From assembly GCF_036700095.1 (NCBI RefSeq), contig NZ_CP144918.1, forward strand, positions 1,055,001 through 1,119,000: a DNA stretch of 64,000 nucleotides, written 5' to 3'. This document shows positions 17,452 to 26,881 of this stretch, in pieces (the first letter of the stretch is position 1; each line of letters opens with the position of its first letter). The translations under genes and the position numbers were made by a program. The notes below the pieces were generated by a model that saw only the letters and a program-made list of their open reading frames with translations, searched no databases and had not been told where the DNA came from. The DNA comes from Pelagerythrobacter marensis. Its GTDB lineage: Bacteria; Pseudomonadota; Alphaproteobacteria; Sphingomonadales; Sphingomonadaceae.

Positions 17452-20400
17452 ATGACAGACTGGCAGTTCTGGATCGATCGAGGCGGCACCTTCACCGACG
17501 TGGTGGCGCGCGATCCCTCCGGCCATCTGCATACCGCCAAAGTGCTGAGCGAGAATCCGGCGCGCTACAGCGACGCTGCGACGGCAGGCATACGAACGAT
17601 CCTCGGGATCGATTTCGACGCACCGCTGCCGCGAAAGGCGATCGCGGCGGTCAAGATGGGGACGACCGTCGCGACCAATGCGCTTCTGGAGCGCAAGGGT
17701 GCGGGCACGGCCTTGATCGTGAACCGCGGCTTCGGCGATTTGCTGCGCATCGGCCACCAGGCGCGCCCGGACTTGTTCGCCCTGGATATCCGCCTTCCCG
17801 ATACGCTCTACGAACGTGTCGAAGAGGTGATCGGCCGCGTAGACGCTGAGGGTGGAATTGTCGCTCCGCTGGACGAGGCTGCGGCGCGGAAAAGCCTCGA
17901 GCGCTTGAGGAATTCCGGCCTCGACGCCTGTGCGATCGTCCTTGCCCATGCGTGGAAATACCCGGAAATGGAAATCCGGCTCGGCGAACTCGCTCGCGAG
18001 GCGGGCTTCTCGCAAATCTCCCTCAGCCATGAAGTCAGCGCCCTGATCGGTCTGGTCCCGCGAGGGCAGACAACGGTGGTCGACGCATATCTGTCGCCGG
18101 TCCTGCGCAATTACGTGGAGAAAGTCGAAAACGAGCTCAAGGAGACGCCGCTCTTCTTCCTGCGCTCCGACGGCGGCCTGGCGGCTGCGGCGGATTTCCA
18201 CGGACGAGATGCGATTCTCTCGGGGCCCGCTGGCGGGGTGGTCGGTGCTGCGCGAACCGCCGCAGCGATTGGCGAGAACAAGATCATCGGGTTCGACATG
18301 GGCGGCACCTCCACCGACGTGGCGCTTTTCGCCGGCGAGTTCGAACGCGCCTACGATACCGAAGTGGCCGGTGTCGCGATGCGGGTTCCCATGATGGACA
18401 TCGAGACGATCGCCGCCGGCGGCGGTTCGGTGCTGAAGTTCGACGGAACTCGCTTCCGGGTCGGGCCCGACAGCGCCGGCGCGAATCCCGGCCCTGCGTG
18501 CTATCGCCAGGGCGGGCCGCTGACCATTACCGACGCCAACGTGATGTGCGGCAAGGTGAGCCCGAAGCACTTCCCTGCAATCTTCGGTCCCGACGGGAAT
18601 CTCGAACTCGATGCGCAGATCGTCGAGCAGATGTTCGAGGATCTGGCGGCCGAAGTTGCCGACGGTCGCTCCGGCCGGGAAGTGGCTGAGGGCTTTCTGA
18701 AGATCGCTGCAGCCAATATGGCCGCGGCGATCAAGCGGGTCGCTCTGGAACGCGGGCACGATGCGACCGAGTTTACCCTGAACTGCTTTGGCGGCGCAGG
18801 CGGGCAGCATGCCTGCATGGTCGCCGACGAGTTGGGGATGAGCCGCATTCTCATACATCCTCTCGCCGGTGTGCTCTCAGCCTACGGCATCGGCTTGGCC
18901 GACCGGAGCGCGTCCCGCGAAGCCACTCTGGAGATTCCCTTCAGCGAGACCAGCCTGCCGGAAATCGCGGCCGCGGCGAAACGCATGGCGAACGAGGCGA
19001 TGGAGGAACTGGGGCGGAGCGACCGGGCGAGGACCGAAGTTGCGCTGCGCATGCGTTACGAGGGCAGCGATACGAGCCTGCCGGTGCCATTGTCGGATGC
19101 CGCCGCAATGCGGGCGCAGTTCGAGAAGCTGCATGCCGATCGGTTCGGCTTTTCCACTCCGGAGCGGCCCGTCGTGGCGGCAGACCTGATGGTCGAAGTG
19201 ATCGCGCCGGGCGGCGAGATGTCGCCATTGTCCGCTGCAACGGCGCAGGAGCAAGACGAAGATCTGATCGGCGAGGTGGAGATCTGGACGGCCGGTGCGA
19301 TGCACCAGGCGTCGGTTCACGACCGCAGGTTCCTGTCTGCCGGGCAGGTTTTGACAGGACCGGCGCTGATCCGGGAAGAGAACTCGACCACTATGGTCGA
19401 GCCGGGCTGGAGGGCGGAAGTCCTGCCGGGTGGAGAACTGGTCCTCACCCGCAATGCCGAACTCCGGCGGGAGAAGATCGGAACCGATGAAGCCGATCCG
19501 GTCATGCTCGAATTGTTCAACAATCTCTTCATGAGCGTGCCGGAGCAGATGGGCGCGATCCTGCAGCACACCTCGACCAGCGTGAACATCAAGGAACGGC
19601 TGGACTTTTCATGCGCGCTGTTCGACGCGGATGGCTCGCTCATAGCGAACGCGCCGCACGTGCCGGTGCACCTCGGCGCCATGGGCGAGAGCGTTCGCAC
19701 GATTCTGGAGAGCCGCCGCGGATCGATGCAGCCCGGCGACAGCTATGTCCTGAACAATCCCTACAACGGCGGCACGCACCTTCCGGACGTGACGGTCGTC
19801 ACCCCGGTCTTCGACGACAGCGACCAGGCCACCCTGCGATGTTTCGTCGCCAACCGGGGGCACCACGCGGATATTGGCGGAACCACGCCAGGCTCGGCGC
19901 CGCCGAACTCCACCACGTTGGCCGAGGAGGGCGTGCTGATCGACGACTTCCTGATCGTTCGCGAGGGCGTGTTTCGGGAGGCCGAGTTCCGCGATCTGTT
20001 GACCGGCGCCCCATGGCCTGCGCGCGACCCGGATGCGAACGTGGCCGATATCAGGGCGCAGCTCGCTGCGAATGCCGCCGGGGTGCGCGAGATCCGCGGT
20101 CTGGTGGCGCGATACGGGTGGAAGGTCCTATCCGCCTACATGCGCTTTGCGATGGAGAACGGCGAGGAGAGCATCAGGCGAGTCATCGGGCGCCTGAAGG
20201 ATGGTGCCTTCGATTACGAGATGGACGATGGCTCGCGGTTGAGCGTCAAGGTCGGCATCGATGCCGCGTCTCGCAGCGCGACGATCGACTTTACAGGGAC
20301 AAGCCCCCAGCGGCCCGGGAACATGAACGCGCCGCGCGCGGTGACCCGGGCGGTGGTGCTCTACGCCTTCCGATGCCTGGTGGACGAGGATCTCCCGCTG

Positions 20401-21054
20401 AACGAGGGTTGCCTCAGACCGCTCAAGCTCATCGTTCCCCCCGGGTCGTTTCTCGCGCCAGAGCCTGGTGCGGCGGTCGTCGCGGGCAACACCGAAGTGA
20501 GCCAGGCGGCGTGCGACGCCTTGCTGGGCGCACTCGGGGCGGCGGCGGGTTCTCAGGGAACGATGAACAACTTTCTGTTCGGCAACGGCAGGTACCAGTA
20601 CTACGAAACGATCTGCGGCGGGGCAGGCGCGGGCCCCGGCTTCCACGGCGCGAGCTGTGTGCATACGCATATGACGAACACCCGGATCACCGATCCGGAG
20701 ATCCTCGAGGTGCGATACCCGGTCCTGCTTGAAACCTTCGCTATCCGTCGATCCTCGGGGGGAGACGGCGCATGGCGCGGCGGAGCAGGGGCCAGGCGCG
20801 CGATCAGGGCGCGCGAGGCCATGTCGGCGACATTGATCAGTTCGCGCCGCACGCGGCCGCCGATCGGACTTGCGGGCGGTAGTCCGGGGGCTGTCGGCCG
20901 GCAGTGGGTGGAACGCGCTGACGGGACGATCGACATCTTGCCCGGACATGCCGAAGTCGAGCTGCAGGCCGGCGACCTGATCGTTATCGAAACGCCCGGG
21001 GGCGGCGGCTTCGGCGAACCGGCAAAGCGCTTGGCTGAAAGGTCGAATCGATAG
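17452..21054 (+). CDS. Fused hydantoinase A/B, 5-oxoprolinase-like ATP-dependent amidohydrolase
   Basis: This 1200-residue protein joins a HyuA domain (about 1-680) to a HyuB domain (about 685-1195). HyuA shows the actin-like ATPase loops [16 protein letters not shown] at the N-terminus and [14 protein letters not shown] near residue 280. HyuB shows [32 protein letters not shown] and [16 protein letters not shown]. Fused proteins of this layout include 5-oxoprolinase (OPLAH), which opens 5-oxoproline to glutamate with ATP, but hydantoins or other cyclic imides are possible substrates. It stands alone between an IS/mannonate dehydratase scar and tRNA-Gly. No partner regulator or transporter is visible. 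Confidence 0.9.
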   Translation: MTDWQFWIDRGGTFTDVVARDPSGHLHTAKVLSENPARYSDAATAGIRTILGIDFDAPLPRKAIAAVKMGTTVATNALLERKGAGTALIVNRGFGDLLRIGHQARPDLFALDIRLPDTLYERVEEVIGRVDAEGGIVAPLDEAAARKSLERLRNSGLDACAIVLAHAWKYPEMEIRLGELAREAGFSQISLSHEVSALIGLVPRGQTTVVDAYLSPVLRNYVEKVENELKETPLFFLRSDGGLAAAADFHGRDAILSGPAGGVVGAARTAAAIGENKIIGFDMGGTSTDVALFAGEFERAYDTEVAGVAMRVPMMDIETIAAGGGSVLKFDGTRFRVGPDSAGANPGPACYRQGGPLTITDANVMCGKVSPKHFPAIFGPDGNLELDAQIVEQMFEDLAAEVADGRSGREVAEGFLKIAAANMAAAIKRVALERGHDATEFTLNCFGGAGGQHACMVADELGMSRILIHPLAGVLSAYGIGLADRSASREATLEIPFSETSLPEIAAAAKRMANEAMEELGRSDRARTEVALRMRYEGSDTSLPVPLSDAAAMRAQFEKLHADRFGFSTPERPVVAADLMVEVIAPGGEMSPLSAATAQEQDEDLIGEVEIWTAGAMHQASVHDRRFLSAGQVLTGPALIREENSTTMVEPGWRAEVLPGGELVLTRNAELRREKIGTDEADPVMLELFNNLFMSVPEQMGAILQHTSTSVNIKERLDFSCALFDADGSLIANAPHVPVHLGAMGESVRTILESRRGSMQPGDSYVLNNPYNGGTHLPDVTVVTPVFDDSDQATLRCFVANRGHHADIGGTTPGSAPPNSTTLAEEGVLIDDFLIVREGVFREAEFRDLLTGAPWPARDPDANVADIRAQLAANAAGVREIRGLVARYGWKVLSAYMRFAMENGEESIRRVIGRLKDGAFDYEMDDGSRLSVKVGIDAASRSATIDFTGTSPQRPGNMNAPRAVTRAVVLYAFRCLVDEDLPLNEGCLRPLKLIVPPGSFLAPEPGAAVVAGNTEVSQAACDALLGALGAAAGSQGTMNNFLFGNGRYQYYETICGGAGAGPGFHGASCVHTHMTNTRITDPEILEVRYPVLLETFAIRRSSGGDGAWRGGAGARRAIRAREAMSATLISSRRTRPPIGLAGGSPGAVGRQWVERADGTIDILPGHAEVELQAGDLIVIETPGGGGFGEPAKRLAERSNR

Positions 21055-21185
21055 CGGCGGTGCGCAGGCGGTTGCGCTGCAGCGATTGCGGCTGGCGCGA
21101 GCCCTGTATCGGGCCGACGTTTCGGGACCAGAGCGACTTGTCATGCCGCCGCAATTCGGCCATGTGCGCATCGCCCGACGGCACG

Positions 21186-21207
21186 CAATGTTGGAAATCC
21201 AACATTG
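21186..21207. repeat. Perfect 22-bp palindrome upstream of tRNA-Gly
   Basis: CAATGTTGGA at 21186-21195 is mirrored by TCCAACATTG at 21198-21207 around AA. A further ATGTTGGA half copy follows at 21211-21218. The palindrome lies in the 209-bp gap between the hydantoinase gene and tRNA-Gly, where I see no gene. It has no T-tract, so an operator or a recombination-related site is more likely than a terminator. Confidence 0.6.
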
Positions 21208-21263
21208 ACGATGTTGGAAGGATCGTTCCTTGCGGAATGAAAGGCGCTGCAAATCAAGGGTTT

Positions 21264-21337
21264 GCGGGTGTAGCTCAATGGTAGAGCAGCAGCTTCCCAA
21301 GCTGACGACGAGGGTTCGATTCCCTTCACCCGCTCCA
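21264..21337 (+). tRNA. tRNA-Gly (anticodon CCC)
   Basis: The acceptor stem GCGGGTG (21264-21270) pairs with CACCCGC (21327-21333), followed by discriminator T and an encoded CCA. The D arm reads AGCTCAATGGTAGAGC, the anticodon stem GCAGC/GCTGA encloses the loop TTCCCAA with anticodon CCC (reads GGG), and the T arm is GAGGGTTCGATTCCCTT. It is a complete 74-nt cloverleaf. tRNA genes are common integration sites, and the region to its left looks rearranged. Confidence 0.96.
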
Positions 21338-21353
21338 GAATCTCGCCGAAAGG

Positions 21354-21980
21354 TCAGCTCGCTGTCGGGGGGATACCGCCGGGCAGGAGGAACAAGGGCA
21401 GGATGCGCGCGATCAGGTCGCGCATCGCGTCGTCCTCGCGGTCCAGCATTTCGCGCACGTGCGGGCCGATAACCGCGTCGCCGAAAGCGCAGACCGCCAT
21501 CATCAGCACGGCCGACCGCACCCGGTTGTCCGCATTGTCGTCCTGCGCCTGGCCGACGATCGCGTCGACCAGCGCGCGCACGGCATCGCGCACCGGAGCG
21601 AGTTGCTGGACGTCGCCGGTCAGGATGATCCACGCGGCCAGCTGGCCTGCCCCGCCCTGGTCGAATGCGTCGAACACTTTGTCCGTCACCGCGCGGGGCG
21701 CGGCGGCATCGGTCTTGAGCATTTCGACGACATTGTCGAGCGCGTCGGTCAGATCGCGGATCATCGATCCCATCAGCGCCGATTGCAGGCTGGCCGCCGA
21801 TCCGAAATGATGCAGGACATTGGCATGCGACATGCCGATCTCGCTGCCCACATTGGCGACCGTAACCGCAGAAGGCCCGCGCTCGAGCAGGAGCCTGCGC
21901 GCCGCGACGAGTGCCTCTTCGCGAACCTCTTCACCCATCCGCTTGCGCCGCCGGACTCGCTGGTCCTTTGGGTGTGCCAT
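21354..21980 (-). CDS. TetR-family transcriptional regulator
   Basis: The 208-residue protein starts MAHPKDQRVRRRKRMGEEVR and has a TetR helix-turn-helix at about residues 20-65 (ALVAARRLLLERGPSAVTV, then IGMSHANVLHHFGS). The C-terminal ligand domain is not family-specific. ATG 21980 was chosen because GGAGGGA precedes it closely; a longer frame adds 17 residues. It is divergent from the metal-dependent hydrolase gene, and an overlapping pair of palindromes sits in that gene's promoter spacer, which makes repression of that gene its likely role. Confidence 0.88.
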   Translation of the reverse strand: MAHPKDQRVRRRKRMGEEVREEALVAARRLLLERGPSAVTVANVGSEIGMSHANVLHHFGSAASLQSALMGSMIRDLTDALDNVVEMLKTDAAAPRAVTDKVFDAFDQGGAGQLAAWIILTGDVQQLAPVRDAVRALVDAIVGQAQDDNADNRVRSAVLMMAVCAFGDAVIGPHVREMLDREDDAMRDLIARILPLFLLPGGIPPTAS

Positions 21981-22069
21981 TTGTCCCTCCGTATTCGCGC
22001 CAGCCGATCTGACGTATGCGCTTGATAGCACATACAGATGTGCCCGCGCGCGTCACCCTCGGAAAAGCA

Positions 22070-22098
22070 TTTACATTGACATCAATGTCAACTATATG
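22070..22098 (+). promoter_or_regulatory. Promoter with palindromic TetR-type operator
   Basis: A -35-like TTTACA (22070-22075) and a -10-like TATATG (22093-22098) are 17 bp apart. Nearly the whole spacer is palindromic in two registers: ACATTGA-CA-TCAATGT (22073-22088) and TTGACAT-CA-ATGTCAA (22076-22091). This is the classic position for a repressor to block RNA polymerase. The downstream gene starts at 22125. Confidence 0.7.
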
Positions 22099-22124
22099 AG
22101 TCGGGACAGCGAAGGAGTTCGACT

Positions 22125-22979
22125 ATGTCCACGACCCAGACACCCGACAATATCGCGATCCAGAAGCGCAACTGGAAGTTCGGTCGCGGCTCGCCACACC
22201 GGCGCTGGTGGCATGGCGGCGATCCCGGGCGCACGGCCTTTTTCAACGCCCTGTCGTCCACTTTCCCGGTTGGCGAGAAGTTCTTCATGACCGCGGTGCG
22301 CCACTATCGCGACGACGCGCCGGCGGCGTTGCGCGCGCAGATCGACGATTTCGTCTACCAAGAATCGATGCACACGCGCGAACATGTGTTCTTCAACAAG
22401 CAGGCGCGCGAGGCGGGGTTCGACATCGGCCCGTCCGAGGACCGGGCGGCGCGAACGATCGCCTGGGCAAAGCGCCGGCCGCCGATCATGCAACTGGCGG
22501 CCACGTGCGCGCTCGAACACTTTACCGCCTCGCTGGCCAACGCGGTTCTGTCCGATCCCAGGCATCTCGCCGGGGCCGATCCGGAAGCGCATCGGATGTG
22601 GCGCTGGCACGCGATCGAGGAGATCGAGCACAAGGCCGTGGCCTACGATACATGGCTGCATGCCACGCGCCATCTGCCGGGCTGGCGCCGGTGGTTGAGG
22701 CGCTCGTTCGCCATGGGCGCGGCCACGGTGCGGTTCCACTACGTTATCTTCGCCAATACCGCCAATCTGCTGGCCCAGGACGGGCTCAACGACTTCAGGA
22801 CGTGGCGCAAGCTGCTTGCCTACCTCTATGGCAAGGGCGGCGCGATGCGGCTGCTGGTGAGGAGCGCGATCGGGTACATGCGGCCCGGCTTCCACCCCTG
22901 GCAGCACGACGACCGCGCGCTCGTTGCCGAGGCGCTGCAAAGCCTGACGCCGCCCGCTGCCGCAAAGGTGCCGGCATGA
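22125..22979 (+). CDS. Metal-dependent hydrolase, COG3687 family
   Basis: The 284-residue protein has the family opening KFGRGSPHRRWWHGGDPGRT, then FFNALSSTFPVGEKFFM and His/Glu clusters likely to bind a di-iron or similar metal centre: YQESMHTREHVFFN, CALEHFTA and MWRWHAIEEIEHKAVAYD. The family is annotated as predicted metal-dependent hydrolase but its reaction is not established; the E-x-x-H pattern resembles ferritin-like di-metal proteins. Start ATG 22125 has GAAGGAG upstream. It overlaps the DUF2147 gene by ATGA and is divergent from a TetR gene, so expression is probably repressed until a lipid-like or toxic ligand appears. Confidence 0.85.
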   Translation: MSTTQTPDNIAIQKRNWKFGRGSPHRRWWHGGDPGRTAFFNALSSTFPVGEKFFMTAVRHYRDDAPAALRAQIDDFVYQESMHTREHVFFNKQAREAGFDIGPSEDRAARTIAWAKRRPPIMQLAATCALEHFTASLANAVLSDPRHLAGADPEAHRMWRWHAIEEIEHKAVAYDTWLHATRHLPGWRRWLRRSFAMGAATVRFHYVIFANTANLLAQDGLNDFRTWRKLLAYLYGKGGAMRLLVRSAIGYMRPGFHPWQHDDRALVAEALQSLTPPAAAKVPA

Positions 22980-23401
22980 GAAGGCTGACGATACTGGCCG
23001 CGCTCGCGATGGCGACGGTTCCGGCAGCGGCCTGGGCCGGATCGGGGATCACCGGAGTCTGGGCCACGGGCAGCGAGGGCGGAAAAGTCGAGATCTACCG
23101 CTGCGGCAGCGCGCTGTGCGGCAAGATCGTTGACGCCAGCCGGCTGCGTGCCAATCCCGACCTTCGCGACTTGCGCAATCCCGACAAGTCGTTGCGCAAC
23201 CGCAAGCTCAAGGGCCTGGTGGTTCTGCGCGGCTTCAAGGGCGGCCCGACCGAATGGAAAGGCGGGCCGGTCTACGACCCGGAATCGGGCGACGGCGCCG
23301 CGACGGGGTATCTGACGCTGCGCGGCGACGGCAAGCTCGAGGTCAAAGGCTGCAAGGCCGCGATCTTCTGCCGCACCAAAGTCTGGACCCGGGCGAAGTG
23401 A
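22976..23401 (+). CDS. DUF2147 exported protein
   Basis: The 141-residue product has a Sec signal peptide (about residues 1-22, cut near AWAGSG) and a DUF2147 domain: GVWATGSEGGKVEIYRCGSA with LCGKIV, a basic middle RNPDKSLRNRKLKGLVVLRGF, then KGGPVYDPESGDGA and a closing CKAAIFCRTKVWTR. DUF2147 proteins are small periplasmic beta-rich proteins of unknown function, common near envelope and lipid genes. It overlaps the hydrolase gene by 4 bp and should be co-expressed under the same TetR control. Confidence 0.88.
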   Translation: MRRLTILAALAMATVPAAAWAGSGITGVWATGSEGGKVEIYRCGSALCGKIVDASRLRANPDLRDLRNPDKSLRNRKLKGLVVLRGFKGGPTEWKGGPVYDPESGDGAATGYLTLRGDGKLEVKGCKAAIFCRTKVWTRAK

Positions 23402-23528
23402 CGGAGCGCCGGCGCGGGGGCGGCCCCGTGGCCGCTCCGCGCCGCCGCCGTCATCGGTCCCGGCGATAGATGCCGATGCCGGCGGCGAGCCACGGCAAGA
23501 TGCGACAATGGCCGTTGATGAACGGCCG

Positions 23529-25217
23529 CTATCGGGAGGCGCAGTCGACGGCTTTCCACTGGTAGGCTTGCACGGTTTCGCCGCGCGGCAGGTATTCGAT
23601 TTCGAACTGCCGGCCGTTTCTCTCGACGACCAGGCGCAGTCTGGCCTCTTGATCGCCCTGCATTGCGTCCTGCGGAAACCGGTTCACGATCCGGTCGCCG
23701 TTGCGCAGGCCGGCCTTTGCGGCCTGTGAGTCCGGCTTGAGGCCGGAAACGATCCGCTCCGGGGCGACGAGCACGGCCGGATCGAAGCCGAGATCGAAGC
23801 GCCGCATGGGCTTTGTCACGCGCGTGAAGCAGGGGCCGAACGCGGCCGGAGACGGCAGGACCGTCGCGCCGGCCAGCATGGCCTCGAAATCCGCCAGCCC
23901 TTGCTCGCCGAGTTCGGCGAACAGGAGCCGTTCCCACAATGCGCGGTCCATCGGCCGGCCCGCCCGACGCTCGGCCAGCATTGTGCGCACGATATCGTCG
24001 AGACTGCGCTCGCCATCCGAAGCGGCGCGAATCTGCTCGTCGACCGTCGCGAAATAGAGCGAGCCACGATCGTAAGGCAGGACCCGAATGCGCGTATCGC
24101 GCCAGAATCCCTCGGGGATGCGGTCGTTGGGCGTGCCGATCAGCGCATTGGTGTAATAGCGCCCCGCCGTTTCGTTCAGATCGGCAAGAAACGCTTCGTC
24201 GTCGATCAGCCCGGCGCGCCACGGCAGCAGCCGTTGGTAATGCACTGCCAGCCCTTCGCCGAACCAGGATGACGCGAGCCCGTTCGCCGCATCCATGCTA
24301 TCGCCCAGCGATCGCACCCAAGCGTGCAGCATCTCGTGCGCGAGCAGGCCTTTCAAGTCGTCCGCCGAAACGTTCGCGTCGAAAGTGAACGCGAAACTGT
24401 CGGTCAGCCCGATGCCGCTGCCGGGGTTGAGCGCATTGGTACGGGCGAAGACCCCGAAGTTTTCCGGCTTGTGGCGAAAGAAGCGTCCGTAGAAGTCGTG
24501 CAGCCGCGCAGCCCATGCCATCAGGTCCTGCCCGGGGAACGACAGCGTGCCCTGCCAGGCTGCGAAAAAGCCCGGGGAGCGATAGAGCCCCGGTCGGCCG
24601 GCCATGTAGTAAGTGGAGGCGATCTCGACAGGCCGCAGCGGACGGTCGGACCGGGCGTCGCCCACGCCGAGGCTGGAGACCGCGACGGCGCCTTCCGGCA
24701 ATGCGGCAAGGTCCCACTCGATGGCGACCTCGCGCGCGAGATCGTCGTCGGGCAGCAGCAGGAATGCCGTCCCCGCGCCCGACACCCCCTGCGGTCCAGT
24801 GCGCAGCTCGTACTGGGGGAGGGCCAGGAACGGCCGGTCCGGGTCGATTTCCAGAGTGTAGCGCACCGTGACCGCGCCATCGGCCGGGCGCGCCATATCC
24901 CAGTAGCGAACGGCATTCGATCCGTCCGCCCGCTCGTCTCGCGTCTTGGCGGTCAGCGGCCCGCGCCGATCGGCGAACGATAGCCCGGCAATGTCCCGGG
25001 CCGAGGTTTCGACGTTGTTGGCGACAAGCGGCAGGCGGTAGGTTGCCGGCGCCGCAGTCACGGTCATCGCGATATCGAGCGTTTCGATCGTTCCGTCGCC
25101 GTCGCGATCGTGCGGAGCAAGAACGATGTCGAGCGTCTTCTGCGTCTCCTCCGCAGCGGCAGGGGCGGCGATAGCGAGCGCGGCGAGCAGGGCGGCGGTG
25201 CGGGATAGGAAAGTCAT
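23529..25217 (-). CDS. M61-type metallopeptidase with C-terminal PDZ-like domain, secreted
   Basis: The 562-residue protein has a Sec signal (about residues 1-22, ending APAAAEE), a beta-sandwich N-terminal region, and the zinc motif HEMLH at about residue 294 (LLAHEMLHAWVRSLGD), with the third ligand Glu likely in SSWFGEGLAVHYQ. This is the layout of the glycyl-aminopeptidase M61 family. The C-terminal part (GLKPDSQAAKAGLRNGDRIV) looks like a PDZ domain. It probably trims peptides or damaged proteins in the periplasm. It faces the Lrp gene across 90 bp and may belong with the peptide locus to its right, although it is read in the opposite direction to the nearest catabolic genes. Confidence 0.85.
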   Translation of the reverse strand: MTFLSRTAALLAALAIAAPAAAEETQKTLDIVLAPHDRDGDGTIETLDIAMTVTAAPATYRLPLVANNVETSARDIAGLSFADRRGPLTAKTRDERADGSNAVRYWDMARPADGAVTVRYTLEIDPDRPFLALPQYELRTGPQGVSGAGTAFLLLPDDDLAREVAIEWDLAALPEGAVAVSSLGVGDARSDRPLRPVEIASTYYMAGRPGLYRSPGFFAAWQGTLSFPGQDLMAWAARLHDFYGRFFRHKPENFGVFARTNALNPGSGIGLTDSFAFTFDANVSADDLKGLLAHEMLHAWVRSLGDSMDAANGLASSWFGEGLAVHYQRLLPWRAGLIDDEAFLADLNETAGRYYTNALIGTPNDRIPEGFWRDTRIRVLPYDRGSLYFATVDEQIRAASDGERSLDDIVRTMLAERRAGRPMDRALWERLLFAELGEQGLADFEAMLAGATVLPSPAAFGPCFTRVTKPMRRFDLGFDPAVLVAPERIVSGLKPDSQAAKAGLRNGDRIVNRFPQDAMQGDQEARLRLVVERNGRQFEIEYLPRGETVQAYQWKAVDCASR

Positions 25218-25307
25218 GACGGGCAGCGTACAGCGCCGGCGCCCGCAAAGCCTATGCGAAGGCCCGTCCCCGGCCGGCGGAGAAGCATAATTGATGCGAT
25301 GTCCACC

Positions 25308-25781
25308 TCAGTTCGAGGGGAGCGGTATGCGATGGGTGCACTTGAGTTCGGACAGCGTGGCAGTCGAGCGAACATCCTCGACCCCAGGCAGCCGCAACAG
25401 GCGGCGGAACGTGAAATTCTGGTACCAGGCGATATTGGGGGCGAGAACTTTGAGGATCACGTCCATTTCGCCGAACAGGGTATAGGCCTCGGTCACCTCG
25501 TCGATATCCTGCAGTGCGCTGACGAAGCGTTCGCGCTGGTCGTCGCTCAGGCGCGACATCTTGAGCTGGGCGAAGATATACATGCTTTCGCCGAACTTCT
25601 CGCGATCGAGAATTGCGACCTGTCGCTTGACGTACCCCTCTTCCTTCAACCGCTGAATTCGCCGCCAGCACGGCGATTGCGAAAGTCCCACATGCTCGGC
25701 AATCGCGCTGGAGGATTCGCCCGCATCGATTTGCAGCCTGTCCAGAATTTTGAGATCGAGACGATCGAGATCGTTGGACAT
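25308..25781 (-). CDS. Lrp/AsnC-family transcriptional regulator
   Basis: The 157-residue protein starts MSNDLDRLDLKILDRLQIDA and has the Lrp helix-turn-helix (SSSAIAEHVGLSQSPCWRRI, about residues 23-42) followed by RLKEEGYVKRQVAILD and a RAM ligand-binding domain with FGEMDVILKVLAPN. Lrp-type proteins sense amino acids and often control a neighbouring permease or catabolic enzyme. It is divergent from the ornithine cyclodeaminase-family gene (144 bp gap), which is the most likely target, along with other genes of the peptide locus. Confidence 0.92.
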   Translation of the reverse strand: MSNDLDRLDLKILDRLQIDAGESSSAIAEHVGLSQSPCWRRIQRLKEEGYVKRQVAILDREKFGESMYIFAQLKMSRLSDDQRERFVSALQDIDEVTEAYTLFGEMDVILKVLAPNIAWYQNFTFRRLLRLPGVEDVRSTATLSELKCTHRIPLPSN

Positions 25782-25924
25782 ATTATGCTCCCAAGGCCTT
25801 CGGCGGCGATAAACGATGCCGCGATCTACGTCTTTACGCCATGAAAAACAATTCTCTGCAGTCGGCGTCGGTTAATCTCAACCGTATTCGGCATGATTTG
25901 CGGCAGCGATCGACGAGGAACGGG

Positions 25925-26881
25925 ATGCAGAAATCAGAACTGGCGATTTTCGACAGCAAATATGTCCGCAAGCATCTCGATTACCGTTCCTGCATCCGGG
26001 TCGTTCGGGAGGCGATGGCCGCCTTGTCCGAGGGGCGCACCAGGCAGTTGCTGCGGACCATGTTCCAGATGGGCGAAGGCCGCACGTTCGCGCAGATGCC
26101 CGGCGCGCTCGGCGACAGCGATATGTTCGGGGCGAAAATGATCAGCGTCTTTCCCGATCCCGCCAACCCGGGCTCGCGCAGGCACCGGGGCGTGATCGCA
26201 ATGTTCGAACCGGAGGAAGGGAAACCGGTTTGCATCGTCGATGCGGAAGAGGTCACGCATATTCGCACTGCCGCCGCCACGGCCATGGCGACCGACATCC
26301 TCGCCCGGCGCGATGCCCGGCGGCTGTTGATAATGGGCACCGGCGGGCAGGCGCGAACGCATCTGCGCGCCTTGCCACTGGTGCGCAATTTCGACCGGAT
26401 CGCGATCTGGGGGCGGGACCCGGCCAAAGCGCGCAAGCTGGTCGGCGAGTTTTCCGGCGCGCTCCCGGTCAAACCGGCCGGGGACATTGCGGCTGAGGCG
26501 GCAAATGCCGATGTCATCTGCACTTTGACGGGTGCCAGCGAGCCGATTCTGCACGGCCGCTGGCTGCGCCCGGGGTGCCATGTGAATATCGTCGGTTCCA
26601 GCGGGCCGGGCCCGGTGGAAGTGGACAGCGACCTGGTTGTCCGGTCGCGCTATTTCGCCGACAGCCGGGCCTCGGCGCTGGACGCGGCGGCCGAATTCCT
26701 CGTGGCGCGGGAGGAAGGGCTGGTTACCGACGACCATATCGTGGCCGAGATCGGCGAAGTCGTGCTCGGCAAGCGAAACGGTCGCCAGGCGGACGACGAA
26801 ATCACGGCCTACAAGTCGCTGGGCCACGCGGTGCAGGATCTCGCCGCCGCGGCCCACCTTTACAGGAGTTCCCGAGCATGA
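25925..26881 (+). CDS. Ornithine cyclodeaminase / mu-crystallin family protein
   Basis: The 318-residue product has VVREAMAALSEGRTRQLLRT, AKMISVFPDP, VCIVDAEEVTHIRTAAATAM and the Rossmann motif MGTGGQARTHLRALPLVRNF, as in ornithine cyclodeaminase, alanine dehydrogenase, ketimine reductase and delta1-pyrroline-2-carboxylate reductase. Sequence alone does not fix which. The start ATG 25925 gives the usual N-terminus (a longer frame adds 28 residues). It overlaps the amidohydrolase gene by ATGA. With a prolidase-like amidohydrolase next door, a role in cyclic imino-acid (proline or hydroxyproline type) metabolism is a reasonable guess. Confidence 0.86.
   Translation: MQKSELAIFDSKYVRKHLDYRSCIRVVREAMAALSEGRTRQLLRTMFQMGEGRTFAQMPGALGDSDMFGAKMISVFPDPANPGSRRHRGVIAMFEPEEGKPVCIVDAEEVTHIRTAAATAMATDILARRDARRLLIMGTGGQARTHLRALPLVRNFDRIAIWGRDPAKARKLVGEFSGALPVKPAGDIAAEAANADVICTLTGASEPILHGRWLRPGCHVNIVGSSGPGPVEVDSDLVVRSRYFADSRASALDAAAEFLVAREEGLVTDDHIVAEIGEVVLGKRNGRQADDEITAYKSLGHAVQDLAAAAHLYRSSRA

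Noticed and set aside
22076-22098. TTGACA at 22076 as the -35 box with TATATG
   Set aside because: The spacer would be only 11 bp. TTTACA at 22070 gives 17 bp and puts the palindrome in the spacer.
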